Assembly (NCBI RefSeq): GCF_028769735.1
Contig: NC_088170.1
Span: 53,353,585 to 53,417,584 of the forward strand
Direction of reading: 5' to 3'
Length of the DNA stretch: 64,000 nucleotides
Source of the DNA: Zonotrichia leucophrys gambelii
Taxonomy: Eukaryota; Chordata; Aves; Passeriformes; Passerellidae
Shown: piece by piece, positions 37,745 through 51,600 of the stretch
Layout: every line of letters begins with the position of its first letter
Position numbering within the stretch: the stretch's first letter is position 1
Made by a program: the position numbers and the translations under genes
The notes under the pieces: model-generated
Database searches by the model: none
What the model was told of the DNA's origin: nothing
The model's input: the letters and a program-made list of their open reading frames with translations, nothing else

Positions 37745-38159
37745 CCTTCTGCTGAAATGACTGGAATTAAATGCTGAAAAATGAGGAAAGGCTGAGAGAA
37801 CTGGGTTGTTCAGCCTTGTGAAGAGAAGGCTTAGGGAAGATTTTATCACCATGTTCCAGTATTTAAAGTGTATCTACAACAAAGGTGGAGACTCCACTTT
37901 TAGAAGGAGTCAAACGGCAAAGGCCAGGCATGAAGGAATATAAATTATTCCTGGGGAGATTTCATTTAGGCACAAGAGGAAAATTTTTCACAATGAGAGC
38001 AGTCAGAGATTGGATCAATCTCCCCAGAGAAGTGGTAGATTCCCCAACACAGAACAAGGCACTCAACCATCTTCTTTATACAACACTTTTGCCAAGAATG
38101 GTTGGACCAGATGATACTTGAGATTTCTTCCAAGCTGCTATTCTTTGATTTTGTGATTG
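37745..38159 (+). mobile_element. CR1 LINE 3' fragment
   Basis: CR1 3' sequence on the plus strand. ATGAGGAAAGGCTGAGAGAA, TGTTCAGCCTTGTGAAGAGA, TTCACAATGAGAGCAGTCAG and CCCCAGAGAAGTGGTAGATT follow the CR1 order. It ends with ATTCTTTGATTTTGTGATTG, an eroded tail. A 78-codon plus-strand frame at 37885-38121 still carries CR1-like residues such as FFTMRAVRDW and LPREVVDSP, so this part of the old ORF2 C-terminus stayed open. It is a truncated copy without a complete reverse transcriptase. The sequence is a different subfamily from the 18.5-kb copy. Confidence 0.9.
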
Positions 38160-41100
38160 AAAGTCAGTGTGGAAAAAAATGTTTGTAGACCTTAGTTACA
38201 ATACAAATATTGAGATGCTAGTGTCTTTTGGCCATTCTACCATCTTGGTAACGAGTCTATCTGCGAATTGGTCATGCTAATAATGTTCTTGTTAGTGCAG
38301 TTTGTATGCTTGGATTTTTTAAAAATTGATTGAAATCTAGCATTGCCAGATAATTATGAAAGAGGTCTGAATATCACAGAAGACTGTTTCTTTTTTTTTT
38401 TTTCCTGATACAGCCCCTTAATAAAGTTTCTGATTGCATTTCTTTCATTCAAAGTAGGTAGTGCTTCTTTCCTAAGGCTAGATAATGCTTTCATCATTAT
38501 GGGTTTATGAGTAAGGTACTATTCAACATAATGATATCACTGTCTAGCTTATGTCTGCTGTTAATTTGCAATTCTTAAACTGTACAGAAGATCTATCTTA
38601 ATCTGTTGTAAGTCTAACTTAAAAGAGTTAGAAGTCATGCAAAATCAAGGGTAAAAAGAGAACCGTTGTGATCCCATTGTTAACAACTTTACACCAGTAA
38701 ATGGAGTAAGTCCTTACATGAGTGGGTCTATTTTGAATATAAAAAAGTTGTTCTCAGTGTTGGAAAAGGTAACTGCTCTTTTGCTCCTATTTTCCTCTCA
38801 AGATATTTATTCAAATAAATTGTAAAAAAAAAAAATTAAAAAATCAAATAGATTTTTATTCAAACAATTTCCAGAATCATAAAAGAAAGAAACAGAATAT
38901 CAGACATGTAACTATCCAGAGCAGTCAAGGCAGTCATTTTTGTGACTTATTCAAGCCATTGATGGTGTACCACAATGTCTGTTGCTACTGAACAGGAAAC
39001 AAAACCAATTGTGTACAATATGTATATTAATATGTACAGTGTGAAGAGAAAACAGATGGCAGGGATGCATAAAACTTTAATGTCCTCCAATCTGTTTACT
39101 TATTTTAATCAGCTATTATAATCATCACCCACTGTGTGCTTTGTTAACGTGGGGAGGTGCTGGTGTCATCAAGCAGAAGAAAATCCAGAGAAACATGCCA
39201 GATCCCAAATCTGGTAATTAGAACCAGAAAAATCCTGTGTGCTACAAAAGGTTTAGGACAGACCAGAAGACACCATGAAGAGTTAGCATTCACTCAGGAC
39301 TGCATTCACTCGCAACACAACAGAGGTGAAATCGGCCAGCACAAATTTAGCAGGTGACCCATATGGAGGGATGCTCCATTAGCACTGGCCTGTATGGCTC
39401 ACATTTCTACACCCCCTGAAATGCTAACTCAAGCTTCTTTTCCAGATGCAGCATGCTTTTATCTCAGTTCTTATTCCCTTCATAAAGTACTTAGATATTT
39501 CTAGCAAAAACTACAAGATGTAATCTTCAATATGGTTTCTATGGTTAAAATGTGACTTGGATGGAGAAAGTGGGTTTTTGGGGCTTCTTTTTGATGTACT
39601 CAAAATCAAATAGGCAATTCATAATTCAGTTGAAAACATCTCTCTTCTAGTGACGAAGGTGAAATAAAATGCTAAAAATCAAGGCCTTCTGAGATTTAAA
39701 ATATTCGTATTTGTACAAACTTTTAAAAGCCCAATGTGTACTTTAGAAGAGTACTTGACAAATGTCTGACTATGGACACGGTCACAATGAATAGGGTAGA
39801 GGAATCTTCAAGAAGATGGTAGGACATAACAAGTGTATGTGATATTGTAAATAGTACATTTATTTTAAATTTGCATGCTTGTTCTGATTGTCAGTTGTTT
39901 CCTGATGACATAAAGATTTTGTTCGTCTCAGGCTTGCTGTAGAAGATGTTGTCCAAAAAACCAAAATTTTACTGGTTGTAAGAAAGACAAGTGCTGGTCT
40001 CCAAATAATAATCTTTTCATGACAGATGCCATTTTGTATTCAGTTAAAAAAAAAGAGGAGGTAAAATGATGGGGATGAGTTGTTAATATTTTTAAATGCA
40101 GCACAGATACTGGTTTTTATACGAAACATAATTTACAAACTGATTATATGATATTTAATAATAGAAATGTTTAGCAAAAATTTTCTCTGAGAGGAAGAAA
40201 GTGGTGTAAAGGAAAAAAAAATGGTGTCAATCAAGTTGTTCAGGGCCCCACAAATTCACTTCCTTGTCCAAAAGTCAATAGAAGCTCCTTCTTCCTCTTC
40301 AGTAAGTGGAAGGAAATGCACCTGCAAGGGACTTTGACCCAGATTTTTTCATTCTTGAGTTAGGGAAATCCTAGTCTATAATTAAAAGTGAAGTAGCTAA
40401 TAAATGATGAAGGAAATAATCTTACTATAGAAACAACCACCTGAGAGGTGGCTGCTGAGCTGCAATCCACTGTGCTGTGGGCTGCAGAATTATCTGATGG
40501 GAATGAGGAAATGCATCCGGGGAAGGACCAATGACAAAACTAATCTTCGAAAGTCATTCTGGGAGGGATATTCCAATTTTCCTCCTACACAGATTCTTTC
40601 AGGAACATTATCTATGTCATTATTTCCTCCTCTCTAAAGTGGGTAAAATAACAATTACCTTTGAAAAGTAATTCTAGTTAGTGGTAATGTCGACAATAGG
40701 TTCAAGATGGCTGGCTAATACAGATATTTATTTAAGAAATTAATATTAATCCTTGAACTTCAACAAAGGACTGAAAGTCTGTGGAATAACAAACAAGTCA
40801 GTGACTGTGGCTGGATCCCTTCTCTTTATGTGGAGTTGTCCAAGCTAAGGCACAGTTCTTAATAGCAGAAACTCCCAGCAGCAAAACAGAAGTGAATAGA
40901 AGACTGAATTAATTTCCTCTGTCAGCTTATATGCATTTTCTAGAATGTCTTTGCTCATCTAAATGGCATCAAAGAGTTCCTCTTCACTAAAATTGTAGGG
41001 TTTAGAAACGGAATGATGATAAAGGTTCACTAGGCTTTTTCTGTTACCTAACAGTCCTGTGCCTTTTTTTTTATTTGACTACTTTTTTTTTTTTTTTTAA

Positions 41101-44100
41101 TTGGATAAAAGATAGTGTTTTATCTTTTTTGTTTTACTTTTATACCAGATTACACGGAGGGAAGAGATTAGCACCTCCAGTATATGAAGGTGTCTTATCC
41201 TCAGATGACTAATGCTGAAGATCCAGGTAGAAATGCCTGTTGGAAAGCAGAAAAGTTTTTCAAACACCATTTCAAGAAGTGGATTTATACTACCAATCAG
41301 ATACAAGATACAAGCTATTTCACTTTTCTGTAATTTCCCGGTATCTACATGTTCTTTTATTTTTCAGTTATAGCTCATTGCATTAACACCTACATTTATG
41401 GCAAATGATATTTGAAATGCTTCTTGTTTTTTATTATTATATTTAAAGTTCATTGTGGATTCAGCAGCGTGTACCCAAGTGGCAGGTCAGCTGAGGTTAC
41501 TCTTGTGCCTCCTATCTTAGCAAATGTAGTTGAAGAATGAACCAGAGAAGTTGAAAGCCAAACACAAACCTGAGCACTTAGCTCAGCTCATGCATGCCAG
41601 GAGTTGCACACAAACAGATGGGCAAAACCTTCTCAGATAAACTTCAGCAAATATGATGGAGTAGCAGAAATACCAAGCTTGCCCAGTGCCAGCTGAATGA
41701 TGGCAGGTTTGATACAGTCCCCTAGAAATCATGCATAAGGCTTACAGTATCCTCAGTCAAACAGAAAGAAGAAAATCTTAATATTTGGGTTATACAATTT
41801 GACCTTTCCTGACACTAAACAAACCAAAAAAGCCTTGGGAAGTGACCAAAGAACATCAGTTTGTTTACATGAAGATTCCTTGATTAAAAAAAAAAAAAAA
41901 TTCTATCCTTGCTTGACTTCTTACTTAAGTATCAGGCTGCATGTCTTTGCTTCTGTCAAGTTTATATGTTCAGAAATTTTTGAAAGGTTGAATCACAAAG
42001 CTTTTTAATCACATACACTTAAATAAAAACCTAATGCTGACCTGCCATGACAATCAGGCACAGTTTAAAATCAACTCACAGGAAGACAAAGTTATGTTTA
42101 GTTTGGAGAGTTTTTACATCTACTTTATATAAACTAACAAAGCTGTTAAGAGCAAATGGAAATGACATGAGAGAAAGAGGTTACACCAGGCAAAGCAGAT
42201 TTCTTGGTTTTCCTTTCTATTTTAGTCAAAACAAATGCATTTAACCATTTAAATACAAGTCTGTTGACATAGATATAATTATATTAATCTCAGTTGCACA
42301 GAAGGTTTGACTTATGACAGAAAGAAGTATCTTCTGTTTGCTTTCATTGCATTCTATTAGTTTGACCTGGATGTCTGCCTTCGTGCTAACCATATGACAA
42401 AAATAAGATATTTAAAATTTTTAATGCTATATCTTGGCATACAACTTCAGAAATAGAAATGTTAGAACTATAAGCTGATATAAGTCTCACATAGAATACA
42501 ACATTATTATATTGCAAAGAGGAAAAATCTAAGGTGCCAAACAATGACATGGAAAGACATAAAGCCTTCAAGAGCTTGTTTTATAATGACAATCAGTACC
42601 ATGTGTCATGGTCTGCTTGGAAAAAAAAAGGCTTTTGAAACTGAAGCAAGTAGGTTTTTATACACTCATTAATAAGAAATCTAATCAGCACTGACACACA
42701 AATGAAGTACATAATGCATAACTTAAAGTGTAGGAAACAAGTGCACAAAACAATATGCTTTTACAGTATTCAGCAGGTATATGGTGGATTTATGTGGAGC
42801 TGCAGCAGACACTCTTTGATTCATTCAGCTCTGTGATGTCAATTTTATGGTAGAGATGGAAGACAGATAACAAATAAACTTATCCCCACATTCCAGCCTT
42901 CTTTTTCTATTTTTCACTGAAGTTCAAATGTTACAAAGTATAGAACAAGTAAGGTGAAGTGAGCTCAGCTTTTGTGGAAAATGAGACAGGAGGAAAAGAC
43001 AGGGACTGGAACTTCACCAGATGGGTATTTCTTTGTATTTAATACCCTATTCATCTATCAACTTTTGTTTACACATAATACACAAATATATAGAATCTCA
43101 TTATCAACACATTAAAACCTCAGTGTTGCATTGCTTTATTAAAACTGCAAAATCATGCATCTGAAGGCAAGGAAATGCTGGAGGAGGGTTACCTGAGAAA
43201 TATCCATTCAGCACATTTTTGTGAAGGTTTCTGATTTGTACAAATTGTGATGTAATTTTGATTAAGTGTTTTTTTTTCAGGGGACCCCTGTTTCATTCAC
43301 AGTGCAGAGTGGACGATGCTTGCTTAATGAGCAGCTGCTCAATACTGGTTTTGTTTCATTGTTCAGCATGTGTGGTCCCATTTGTTATTTACTAGACACT
43401 AACAATCCAGTTCCCTACTGAGGACTATTAATTTCCTCACAGACTTTTCTTTTCTGATTTCACTATCATGTAGGAATACATCACATAAGCCTTCTCAGCA
43501 CCCTGTGATACCCAGGATGATGTCATTCCCATCAGAGATGGAGATTTGGTATGTAAAGGGATTCAAGCCCAGAATTTCTATTGCATAGCCAGCTTAAGAC
43601 AACAGTGGATTCTTTATTCATAGGCCAAAGCTTTGTATGTTAGCTGTATCTATTCAAATATATCTCACCCCAACTTTTACTATAACTGAGGACACCAAAT
43701 GCTTAATCTAAGTTTGAATTAAGTGACTTGAAAATCATCTAACATCTTTTTGATGATGATATTTCTCTGAGACAGTATTCAGCTCCCATAAATATGAGAC
43801 AGCTTTCTTTTCCTGAAAATCCCTAACAATCTGCCCTTTGCCTAGCAGCTGTAGGACCTTCATGGTGAACAGCTTCCACTGCCTCTGTGGTGTGTGATGA
43901 TTGAAATACTGAGCTGTGTCCTGGACAGTTAACATAATGTATATTCACAATGGGGAAGGTAAATTCAGATTGTGCCAGCAATCTTAGTTCTGATGTGTTG
44001 ACCTCTGTCTGCTCAGTGTTATAATCCTTGTAATATTCCTTCACCATATCTTTCACATATGGCTAAAAAGACAGTAATCTTAAAGCAGAATCCTCCTGAC

Positions 44101-46835
44101 TCCTTATCACTGTTGCTTCTATGTGTTTCAGTAAATCAGTGCTGCTTTAGGATTAACAGATAACAAGGGTTCTTATCCTTTTTTTACTCTCTCTTTTAGT
44201 TCCCAGTTTAAACCTCCTTGCCTGGCTACCAGAGTGAGACAGAGTAAGCAACAGCCCATAGTGGAGCTTGGTACTGGGTATTATCTGAGAACTATCAAGA
44301 TTAATGCTTCTGTCCTGTTTGTTTGCTGCACTGCCTCACTCCACTACAGTGCTATGCTCACAGCTGGGAGGTCTCTGCTGGCCTGGAAGGTTGGTCAGAA
44401 GGCTGTGCCCATTCGTGCTCTGCAGCTGCTCATAGCTGCCAGTCCCTCATGCTGCCTGCCAGGGTCCTTGGGCATTTCCCAGCAGATGCCACAATTCCAG
44501 AATCCTCTCTAACTTGCAAGATGTTTTTTTCCTGTCAGGTTCCTAACTTTTCCTTTTTTAGACCCTCTTTTATTTTCCATGGCTGCTTCTCAGAAATCCT
44601 CCTTTTTGGCATTCAAAACCTTCTCTCAGGAGATCATTTTTCCCTCTTAAATAATGTATGCACTGAAGCACAGTATCTGGTCTTTTCTCCAACTGGTGAA
44701 TGCATCTTATATCTTTAATTAATATCAGAATTCAGGAGGTACTTCTCTTGTTTAGTCTAGGTGTTACCAAAATTTATGACCATCTGGTAGTAGTGTCATC
44801 CAGGAGGTAGCAGATTTCCACTTTAGATTTCAGAAATTTGGTCAGGCATTCATCTCCACACAGACATGTACTCAATTGTGTGCCACCTGTTGGTATTCAA
44901 AATTTAAGGTACTATCAAGATCCTTGTTTTCAGGCTTCATGCTCAAACAAGCTTACTTTCTGTTTCTCATTCTCCAAAGCCAAAGGATGACTATGAGAAA
45001 AAGACAAACCTGTCTGGAAAGTCTGAGGTCAGACCATGGGGAAAATCAGTTCTAAAATGAATTATCCTGATTACATTTATATTTTAAACAAGTACATTCT
45101 GAAAACTGTAAGAAGCATGCCCATTAATCAGTGATGCTAAATTTAGAGACATGGTTTTCCTAAAACCTAAAAGTTTCTTCCAGGAACTTAGGGACCACAG
45201 TTTTTCGCATGATTTTAATTTACCTTTTGTAAGTGATGTCAAGTCACATTTCCAAAATAAAACACATTTCTTTCATTTGCCATGGCCCTTATTCTTCCTC
45301 TTTACAGCAATGACCATTTATTAGTTTGAGGGTTGTTGGATTAACCCTCCCACCACTCACTGGCCAATATAAATATTTTCCTTCACCTAATTTCCTTAAC
45401 CACTTAAATCAAACTGTGTGGTGATGAGAATGATAATGTAAATTCAATTTCCCTTTGGTATATGTCTTCAGCTCCAATTTAAATTTCAAGATGTCAGACA
45501 CAAACTTCATGCTGAAAAAATATGAATATCATCTAGGCAGCAGTCTAGCATGTTCCCATTATTATTTTAATGCATAGTGTATAGATTGTATGTGCTATTC
45601 TAGGGATGGAACATTTTGCCTAAAAAAGCAGAACTCCGTCACAGATTTTAGAGATTTCTAGGAGAAATAAGACTTGGCTAAGTCATTGTTTCAGTTCAGT
45701 TCAGTTCTGTCACTCAATAATAGTGTAAAATATTTCCTTTCTAAATTTCACCATGGCACCATTTTTGAAATGAGGGCAGCTCAGCATGCATACTGCTGAG
45801 CCTATGTATAAATAACAGAATGCTTTTTGTACTGCATTCTTCAGTAATTCTAAAAAGTTTATTTGAATGTCCAGCCACTATCTGGCTGCAGAATACCCTA
45901 CTACAAGTAAAAGCAATTATTAATTTTCTGGAGTTGGGAGGGATGTTTGTACCATGGACTGTGATATTTTCTGTTTCAATTGCATGCTGAGAGTTTTTAT
46001 AGTCATGGTCAAGCACTATTTCATAACACAATAAAGACAGAAATGTATCATTTATATCACTACAGAGTCACTATACCCACCATAGTTTAAACACAAATAC
46101 ACAAATTCGGACCTGATTACAAGCATTACATATTGATCACTAGCATGGCAATATTGAATTCTGATCTGCTAACATATCTGTGGTTTGACCCACAAAAGCC
46201 TCTTGCTCACTCCTCTGCTGCAGCTGGACCTAGGAGACAAAATCTAAGTAAGGAGTTCTTGAGTTGAGATAAGAACTGGGAGAGAGATTCCTCACTAAAT
46301 ACCCTCAAGGGCAGAAGAGGCTCATCTCAGAAATAGGAAGAAAATTTATTGCTAACAAAAACAGAGCAGGGTAATGAGAAGCAAAATAAGATCTTAAGTA
46401 TATCAGGGAGCAGTACCATGGGTTGAGCATGATCTGTACACTAATAACAGTACAAAAGCTTACAACACAGTTTTAGATTAGTTATTTCTAGGCTTGTTTC
46501 CATAAAAAGATTGAAAGTGCTTTGCTTTTGTGGAAACTAAGTCTGAGTTAACCATTTTGTAGACTCCTCTCCCAATTCTTAGTCCAGTTGCTGGTGAACT
46601 GGTTTTGCATATGCCTTCTTTCTTTTCCCAAGGGTACATCCTTCTCTACAAAAGAATGGTTAGTAGGTTGTTTTGGGGGTTGTTTTGCTTTATTTTGAAC
46701 CTGGTAGTTCACTTTCAATTACTGAAATCTAAAATCACATATTCAGAACCCTGACTCCTTACACATAATATACCAAGAAGGATTTTATTTTTAGGGGGAA
46801 TAAAGACAATAACACCTGGAGATAGAGGTGTGTCT
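38160..46835. other. AT-rich DNA with no gene seen
   Basis: No gene or transposon is recognised in this 8.7-kb stretch. Homopolymers occur at 38824-38835 (A12), 41083-41098 (T16) and 41886-41900 (A15). Three TCAGT units lie at 45691-45705. A GC-richer patch at about 44220-44520 has overlapping open frames of 92 and 131 codons with no resemblance I can name. Confidence 0.5.
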
Positions 46836-46867
46836 TTTGTCCCACAATCCACTGACTGTGGGACAAA
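46836..46867. repeat. Perfect 11-bp inverted repeat
   Basis: TTTGTCCCACA (46836-46846) and TGTGGGACAAA (46857-46867) pair exactly around a 10-base loop. The 9-mer TTGTCCCAC recurs in the 57247 hairpin and at 56152-56160. Confidence 0.8.
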
Positions 46868-48328
46868 GATGAGAGTAAATATCATATAAAGTTGTTACAG
46901 AGACCAACAGCAAAGACTGTAATAAGATGTCAAAGATACAATGACATTGCCCTAAAAGACTTGATGGTTCAAGAACTTTCTAAGACATACATCTGTATGT
47001 TTAATAGCCCTTGACAGATTTTGTTTTCTTGACTATGTACTGGATAAAATTTTTCTTGTTCATGGAAGGATTTAAAATTTAGTCTCAAAATAGTGTTTTA
47101 GCAGGAAGGCTTAGGGTACTTAATTATTCTTTGAAGGGCTGTTTATGTATTTTGCAACAATTTTCCATTGGACAAAGCAAAGTAGAAGCCCAGGGAGATG
47201 TGAATGCTTTTCACTTAGGTGAAAACTCAGATACAATCGTCCTCTCTTCAGTGCTCTTCTTCTGGTCTCCAGAATGTCTAATAATCTTCTTCACAGTAAC
47301 TTGAGAGAAGGAATAGGAAATGCTTTCTCTAGGTCTAACAGTGCTATATTATGGTGCAATTATGAGATTCTTGGTTTGAACCCGTCAGCCTACAGTCTTC
47401 AAATCTGTCTTTAACAGTGTGAATTAGTGTTCATATGAGTATGCATATGTACATATATACACATATATACATGTGTAAAACATAGGTACACTCTAATTTC
47501 AGATGTCTATCAATTTGAATAAGATCAAGCAGCCTTACTAAATATAAATTATTTTTCTAGGGATATTTCCTAGGTCAAATCCAGACAGTTTCTCACTTTT
47601 TCATAGTATGTCTCAGTTTAGTAGTCAATTATTTAGCAGTATACAGGTTAGATCCAAGCTGACAATCCTGGCAGTTGGGAAGAAAGACAGAACCAGTAAC
47701 AACAAACTGAGTGATTTCAACAATTGCTATTAAGTGTTTCTTAAATCATTATAAAAATTTATCAAGGTGAAGTGGAGAGCACTGAGTTCCTGCAAAATAA
47801 ATTCAGTATTGATAACATTATAAAACACTGATGACATTCTAATATTTGCTGTCATACATTGAAATTAAGTGTATATAAATTGATGGTATAATTTTCTCTA
47901 CTCCAAAAAAAGAGTATGTCTTCTGATATACTGAAGATGTTGTTGCAAGCCCTTGAGCCTTTTGTTGCCTTCAAACCCAGTTACAAAGAAAATAAACTTT
48001 CTAGGAAATGGAAGCATTGGTAAAGTGTTAATCTATTTTAAGCCTCAGGCTATTTGAAAAATCACAGATATACCACGTGTCTGCAGAGCTAAGAATGAAA
48101 CTAGAACAGTACTGAGAATCCCATTTTGTGCACTGCCATCAAAAACAGTAAAAAACACAAAAGTGCATATTGGCTATAAAGCACAATGCTGTCTTGTTTC
48201 CTTGCTTTCAGCCCAATACTTTCATAAATGAAAATGCTTCATGTCAGCAGGAAATTCTTCATCTTTTTATGGCTAATAAATGTAGGAAAAACCATGGTAA
48301 TTAGAATTTGCAAGTGTAAATTTGACAG
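46868..48328. other. AT-rich DNA with a short ACATATAT-type repeat
   Basis: A low-complexity stretch at about 47434-47476 contains two exact ACATATATAC units (47451-47470). No gene or transposon is recognised. Confidence 0.55.
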
Positions 48329-48340
48329 ATGCATATGCAT
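48329..48340. promoter_or_regulatory. Perfect MORE-type POU palindrome
   Basis: ATGCATATGCAT is the 12-bp palindromic MORE element known to bind dimers of POU factors such as Oct1, Oct4, Oct6 and Brn2. A second GCATATGTGCAT-like piece follows at 48345-48356. Motif match alone does not prove binding. Confidence 0.4.
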
Positions 48341-48429
48341 AGAAGCATATGTGCATACACGTGTGAAGAAATGCTCAGGTGAAATATTGCTGTAAGAACT
48401 CTTGCAATGTAAAGGTTCCTGTTAATGTC

Positions 48430-48602
48430 AGTGTGATGATGGTGGTCAAACATAGGAACAGATTGCCAGGCTGTGAAGTTTTCCATGCAGATATCCAGAT
48501 CCTGCCTGAACAAGACCATGACTGAACTGACCTAGTAGGTTTTGAGTGGGGAGTAGGAGAAGATTATCTCCAGGGGTAAATTGCTGCCTAAATATTCTAT
48601 GA
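48430..48602 (+). mobile_element. Diverged CR1 3' fragment
   Basis: GTGGTCAAACATAGGAACAG with GATTGCCAGGCTGTGAAG fits the CR1 block on the plus strand. CTGACCTAGTAGGTTTTGAG then AGATTATCTCCAGGGG and a final ATTCTATGAGG follow the CR1 3' UTR and tail order. It is heavily diverged with several small deletions, so it is an old copy. A minus-strand open frame across 48301-48519 is chance. Confidence 0.75.
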
Positions 48603-51600
48603 GGCTACTGTTCATTAAATTTATCACTGAATTGAGGTTGCTAATATTTTTAAAGATAAGTTAGAAAATACATTTTCCTGAAACTTTTCTTACAGAAATT
48701 ATAAAAATGTCTGCCTAGAAGGATTCTTCATGTTTTTAGACAAATTTCAAACCATAATATTGATGGCTGGAAGTGAAAATAGAGTGCCTGATGTTTTCCT
48801 TATTTTCACGTTCCATTTTCTTTACAATGTGATAATTTTCCTTTCCTGAGAGCCATATGGCAAGAGTGTCTCTTTGGAAATGAACCTCTTTGATAAGACT
48901 GGCTGTAAGGAAAGATAAAATAAGAAGACAGTCCTAAGGAGACACTGGTAACTAATAATGCAGAAATGAAGTATTGTGGAGGGTTTCTTTCCTCATTCCC
49001 CTAAGAAAATGTTGATTTCAGCTGAAAACAATATTTTAAGTAATACAAAATTCAGCTTCTTAAGTAATGCAAACCAAAACCCTCAAAGAATTCAAACTAT
49101 TTTTCTATGTTATTAGAGTTTTTTGTCATATTATTGTCAAGTGTTCTTGAATGTATTGTCTAACATTACATCAAAAAGGAGAATATACTGGAGCATATAT
49201 TTTTTTCAAAAAATTATAATATTACTAGCCCCACAGCCCTATAAATGTAATTTTTTTCATTCTTTTCCAGATCTCTTCTATCAGGGGAGAATTTTTCCTT
49301 TGGCTGATAATTAATAGTAAAATCTTTCATGTCTTTCTTCTTGGGTAGCAATGAGATGCAAGTCCACAGTTGCCTTCCAAGAGCAAACTAGCAGTCCTGT
49401 CATTTAATATTTTTCCCCTAGCTGAGACATTTTCAATGACTTTAATACATTTCTTATATTGATCTTAAAGAAATGCTGCCTTGATCTCTTATCTCTTGGG
49501 ACTGTATTAAATGAAGTTCCTTATTTTTAAAGGTGGAATGAATGACGATGTGATCTAAAAACCCCACCTAATTTTGTATCACCCTTAATGTATCACTTCA
49601 ACACATTTAGTCACTGTGATAATTTTTTTGTCATGGAAAATTATGACATAGTTAATAAAAGTTTTAGTTAAGTAGTTCTGTAGTAGTAGTAGTATTATGT
49701 AGTGATAACTAAGTCCAATGTGTATTTAAACTTTTGAAATCAAATCAGCATGTTATGTCACAGTAAATCAGGAAATTACATTCAAAATACATCTTTGGTT
49801 CTTGGCCAAAGGAGGTGATTTGTGGGGAATAAGTATTTTCAAACTATTTCAGTGGTTTTGGACTATACATACCCCAATTTCTGAATTAAAAAATTGCATA
49901 TCTTGAAAGGAAAAATTATAGAGTCCGATAATTTTCTTGAAATAGCATTACTTAGGGGAATTATCAGTAATTATCAGGGAGTAGACCCGCATATGAAGCA
50001 TCAGACACAGAGTAAAGCATCCTATTTTTTACCATGTCTGAAACCTGATTATTGCTTTTTAACAAAGTCTAAATGGGGCAAACTGGAGATCGATAAGCTC
50101 AGCTCAGATTAATGGTGCACTGAAACTTGTCAAATTATACATTATGTCTTGTCATGACACAGGAAGGAAAGTGAGTGCAGAACCAGAACCAAAGAACAGC
50201 TTCATGGCTCTTTTTTTTTTTTTTTATTTTTAGACCCTTTGAGCAGTAAGACATGTTGCTATCAGAAGATGTGCCTGGGTACTTAATGTCAGACTGGACA
50301 TACATAAATTCCACCTCACTCTTGCCCAACTGTCTAGGCTTTTCTGTGATGGCAGCAAATCTCCCTGTATTAAAGACATTTGGAAGCATTTTCATTGAGT
50401 GCAATGATTTTAAGGTGGCAAATTGAAGAAATTTGATGCAAAAATTAATAAAAATCAACAACGAAAGAAATTAGTATTTCATTGACCATTAACAGATATG
50501 TGGTTTGCTTTGCCTTAAATTGTTAACTGAAGAGTATAGCAGATGTCAAAAATGGGCTACTAAAATAAATAAATGCACACACTAAGATTTTTCAGAGATT
50601 AAAAGTACTCAAAAATTCTGTAAATACATATTGCTTAGTCTGTCTTCAGACTGCTCTTAGGCAAAGCTAAGAAAAAACCAATTTATAAGAGTTACTATGT
50701 TTCTATCATCAAACCCAGCTGATAATTTATATCATGTTGTTTTCACCAAAGAACAAGTACATGAACATAAAATATTTAATTTCATTCTCTAAAAGAAATG
50801 TGCAAAAAAGTTTAAAAAACTACAAATCAATATCATACTTATCTTATTCTCTGAAAAGACCTTTGTTACTGCCTGGAAATCAATTACAACTGAAACAAAA
50901 TGGGTATCTTTGATTCTGTTTTTATATTCTACACAACTTTGTATTTTTTGTAAGTTGGAGTAGCTTCAAAAGTTTGGGAGATTTAGGTCAGTTGAATACT
51001 TAACTAGGAATGTTGTCCCTGATTTTAATCAAAATGTTTTGATCTATAAAACTAGGTTGAACTATCGCAAAAATGCTTATGGAGGAATTTATGATGCTTC
51101 TATTTCTGTTTAGCTGGAAATGTTACAATAACAGGCACAAAAATCAAGTACAGAATTTTGGCTTGATGGAAGAGAGGAGGTAGAAAACTGTCATGCCTGT
51201 AAACAGTTTAATTTCTTATTTTGTGTGTCTTTCCCATTAAAATTGCTTTTTTCTTTATTCATAAAGTCTTAAACTAAAGCCACACATTCTCTAAAACAGT
51301 TAAAACAGATAAAACAGTTATCCTGTCATAGATATCTTTGTGCATCCCATACAGCTCTGTAGAGGACACACAATGGACCACGCCCAGGAAATGATGGCAC
51401 CAATTGTCATGACAGATACCAAACAAATACTAACTTATATCACAATTGTGTAAGAGAATTTCCTGCAAGAATAGAAGAGACAGAAAGCCTTATTCTTATT
51501 TGGCTCTAGTATAACATTATTTTTTTCTCCCATCTTGTGAAAAAGGCTAAATATCCCGAAGGTAAGAATATTCCTAATGAAATGTGTCATTTTCTCTGCT

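Noticed and set aside
44323..44718. 131-codon plus-strand open frame in a GC-richer patch
   Set aside because: No domain or family resemblance, overlaps another frame of similar length, and no splice or promoter context was found.
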